60,287 nt of DNA. It comes from a bacterium UBP6_UBA1209 (lineage in GTDB: Bacteria; UBP6; UBA1177). Of this stretch, positions 58,170 through 60,287 are shown piece by piece (within the stretch, counting starts at the first letter, position 1; the number at the start of each line of letters is the position of its first letter). The stretch lies in NCBI GenBank assembly GCA_002309575.1, contig DBXP01000044.1, positions 1 through 60,287 of the forward strand. Direction: 5' to 3'. The position numbers and the translations under genes were made by a program. The notes below the pieces were generated by a model. That model saw only the letters and a list, made by a program, of their open reading frames with translations, was not told the DNA's origin and did no database searches.

Positions 58170-60254
58170 ATGACGACTCAGGAAAGAAACGTAGCTCTTG
58201 AAGATATCAGGAATATCGGCATTATGGCGCACATCGATGCCGGTAAGACTACCACGACAGAGCGTATTCTTTTCTACACGGGTGTATCCCGCAAGATGGG
58301 TGAGGTACACGAAGGAACGGCCGTTATGGATTGGATGGATCAGGAGCAGGAGCGCGGCATTACGATCACATCGGCTGCAACCACCTGCTACTGGAGAGAA
58401 AAACGCATCAACATCATCGACACTCCCGGACACGTAGACTTCACGATCGAAGTCGAAAGGTCGCTGAGGGTGCTTGACGGCGCGATCGCTGTCTTCTGTG
58501 CTGTCGGCGGTGTCGAGCCTCAGTCGGAGACGGTCTGGAGACAGGCTGACAAATATTCCGTTCCGAGACTCGCGTTCGTCAACAAGATGGACAGGATCGG
58601 CGCGGATTTCTTCCACGTCATCGACATGATGAAGACACGCCTCGGAGCCAACGCGGTTGCGGTTCAGGTCCCGGTAGGCAAGGAGGAGGATTTCCGCGGA
58701 ATAATCGACATCATCGACATGAAAACCTGCTACTACGACAGCGATGTCCTCGGAGCGGTTTACCGTGTCGAAGAGTCGATCCCTGAAGAGTACAAGGCAA
58801 CGGTCGACGAGTGCCGCGAGAGACTCTTTGAAGTTCTCTCGGACTACGACGAGGAGATCATGGCGAAGTTCCTTGAGGGCGAACCGATAGAACCCGCCAA
58901 GATCCGCAGCGCTTTGAGAAAGGCTGTGATCAAAAACGCGATCTTCCCGGTCTTCTGCGGCAGCTCGTTCAAAAACAAGGGTGTTCAGCTTCTGCTCGAC
59001 GCGGTCGTTGACTACCTTCCGTCGCCTATCGACGTTCCGCCTGTAAAGGTTCACACGGTCGACGGAAAGGATGCCGGCACGGTTTGCGCGACCGATACCT
59101 TCCCCGGCGCCCTGATTTTCAAGATCATGTCCGATCCTTATGTCGGCGAGCTTGATTTCGTCAGGGTCTACAGCGGTGAACTCAGAGTCGGTCAGCAGTA
59201 TTACAACTCGCTCTCCGGCAAGGTCGAGAGGATCGGCAGACTGCTCAGGATGCACGCCAACAAGCGCGAGGATGTCGATTTTATCCCGTCGGGCAATATC
59301 GGCGCAGTTGTCGGTCTGAAGTTCGCGACGACCGGTTCGACGCTCTGCGAAAAGCAGAAGGCGTTCGTCTTCGAGAAGATAGCCTTCCCGGAGCCGGTTA
59401 TCAGCATCGCGATCGAGCCTAAGACCAAGGCAGACGAGGAGAAGCTCTCCTACTCGCTTGAAAAGCTGGCGAAGGAGGATCCGAGCTTCCGCGTCAACAC
59501 CGACGCCGAGACCGGCCAGACGATCATCTCCGGAATGGGCGAGCTCCATCTGGAGGTCCTTGTCGAGCGTCTCCGCAGGGAATTCAAGGTTGATGCGCAT
59601 GTCGGCAGCCCGATGGTCAGCTACCGCGAAACCTTCTCGATTCCGGTCAGGATGGAACACAAACTTGTCAAACAGACGGGCGGAAAGGGTCAGTACGCTC
59701 ACGTTGTTATGGAGTTTGAGCCGCTTCCTGCCGGTTCGGGTATCGTTTTCGAGGACAGGACGAAGGGCGGAATCATTCCGAAGCTTTTTGTCGGCGCTAT
59801 CGAAAAGGGCGTCGAGACGGCTTCGTTCGGCGGACGCTACGGCTTCCCGGTTGTAGATGTCAGTGTCGCGCTTGTTGACGGTTCGTTCCACGAGGTCGAC
59901 TCCTCTGAAATGGCTTTCAAGGTCGCGACGGTCAACTGCTTCCGCGAGGCCGAAGAGAAGTCCAGGCCGAGGATCCTGGAACCGGTCATGAATGTCGAGA
60001 TCACGGTTCCGGAACAGTACATGGGTGATGTTATGGGAAATCTTCAGTCAAAAAGGTCCGAGATAATCGGATTTGAAGACGCTGCCGGCGGGATGAGGAT
60101 CGTAAAGGTCTCCGTGCCGCTTGCCGAGATGTTCGGCTACATGACAAGCCTTAGATCGCAAACGCAGGGCAGAGGAACCTTCACGATGAGCTTCTCGCAC
60201 TACAAGGAGATTCCCGAGGCAATAAAAAAACAGAAATTCGGTATAACTTTTTAA
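58170..60254 (+). CDS. fusA: Elongation factor G
   Basis: This 694-residue translational GTPase moves tRNA and mRNA through the ribosome. The G1 motif AHIDAGKTTTTERILFYTG is near residue 20, switch II DTPGHVDFTIEVERS near 90, the G4 motif NKMD near 144, and the full set of domains II-V follows, ending YKEIPEAIKKQKFGITF. Length is normal. There is a single copy in the window, and it follows rpsG by 24 bases. Confidence 0.98.
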   Translation: MTTQERNVALEDIRNIGIMAHIDAGKTTTTERILFYTGVSRKMGEVHEGTAVMDWMDQEQERGITITSAATTCYWREKRINIIDTPGHVDFTIEVERSLRVLDGAIAVFCAVGGVEPQSETVWRQADKYSVPRLAFVNKMDRIGADFFHVIDMMKTRLGANAVAVQVPVGKEEDFRGIIDIIDMKTCYYDSDVLGAVYRVEESIPEEYKATVDECRERLFEVLSDYDEEIMAKFLEGEPIEPAKIRSALRKAVIKNAIFPVFCGSSFKNKGVQLLLDAVVDYLPSPIDVPPVKVHTVDGKDAGTVCATDTFPGALIFKIMSDPYVGELDFVRVYSGELRVGQQYYNSLSGKVERIGRLLRMHANKREDVDFIPSGNIGAVVGLKFATTGSTLCEKQKAFVFEKIAFPEPVISIAIEPKTKADEEKLSYSLEKLAKEDPSFRVNTDAETGQTIISGMGELHLEVLVERLRREFKVDAHVGSPMVSYRETFSIPVRMEHKLVKQTGGKGQYAHVVMEFEPLPAGSGIVFEDRTKGGIIPKLFVGAIEKGVETASFGGRYGFPVVDVSVALVDGSFHEVDSSEMAFKVATVNCFREAEEKSRPRILEPVMNVEITVPEQYMGDVMGNLQSKRSEIIGFEDAAGGMRIVKVSVPLAEMFGYMTSLRSQTQGRGTFTMSFSHYKEIPEAIKKQKFGITF

Positions 60255-60275
60255 CTACTCTAGAGGGAGGAAGGA

Positions 60276-60287
60276 ATGGCAAAAGCG
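60276..60287 (+). CDS. tuf: Start of a probable elongation factor Tu gene (partial)
   Basis: Four codons (MAKA) follow a strong ribosome site (AGAGGGAGGAAGG) 21 bases after fusA, and the window ends there. MAKA is a common EF-Tu N-terminus, and tuf usually follows fusA in the str operon, so the call rests mostly on context. rpsJ is the main alternative. Confidence 0.65.

Noticed and set aside
57573..59891. A 772-codon open frame on the minus strand across rpsL, rpsG and fusA
   Set aside because: Shadow of three highly conserved genes with strong codon bias; no ribosome site and no recognisable domain.

Overview
The window looks like a chromosomal segment of a diderm (Gram-negative) bacterium of moderate GC. 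Housekeeping genes (rpsL-rpsG-fusA, clpP-clpX-lon, yebC-ruvC-ruvA-ruvB, rsmA, panB, parB, recB-recD) sit between large exported proteins. Several traits recall deltaproteobacterial or Myxococcota-like lineages: Asp/Pro/Thr-rich lipoprotein stalks, DUF1566 (Lcl) modules, a Cys-plus-Asp-rich motif between domains (16626-18212), and a MYXO-CTERM-like tail (Cys, membrane helix, Arg-Arg) on the 52570-55572 protein. That placement is inference; there is no rRNA here.

Layout. 98-10453 (minus) is one gene for a 3451-residue lipoprotein with a stalk, two arrays of an in-frame GGDPIM repeat, eight roughly 70-residue Cys repeats and seven DUF1566 modules. To its right, 10454-10772 holds a rightward promoter, a 7-bp tandem repeat and a possible 20-codon gene. 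10773-16576 (minus) carries recD, recB and a radical SAM gene, with no recC in the window. 16626-18212 encodes a lipoprotein with three thioredoxin folds, and 18488-18877 a thioredoxin-like protein without a CxxC. 18937-21268 (plus) is a tightly coupled lipoprotein / adenosine deaminase / ECF sigma set, convergent with a leftward operon (27752 to 21279): MORN protein, rsmA, panB, apbE, and a zinc-ribbon protein with a degenerate P-loop.

27888-34676 (plus) runs parB, amidase, prmC, clpP, clpX, lon. A DUF523 gene and rpsT are divergent and appear to share one -35 region; hutI follows rpsT. 36910-40992 (minus) is yebC-ruvCAB plus an unknown gene. 41084-48611 (minus) begins with a 1707-residue exported coiled-coil protein, then two unknown envelope proteins and a DUF58 protein. 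48748-52483 (minus) has an M23 peptidase, a GT-C glycosyltransferase and a membrane protein. 52570-55572 is a surface protein with DUF11-like repeats. 55729-57135 (plus) has a Cys-rich unknown protein and rimI, then the str operon (rpsL, rpsG, fusA and the first four codons of a probable tuf).

Nine proposed sigma70-like promoters have a spacer of exactly 16 bp, seven of them with good boxes; one weaker candidate has 17 bp. The most unusual content is the giant lipoprotein with its GGDPIM arrays, the giant exported coiled coil, the three-fold thioredoxin lipoprotein, and the small transcription unit with the heptanucleotide repeat. No tRNA, rRNA, CRISPR array, insertion sequence or prophage was recognised.
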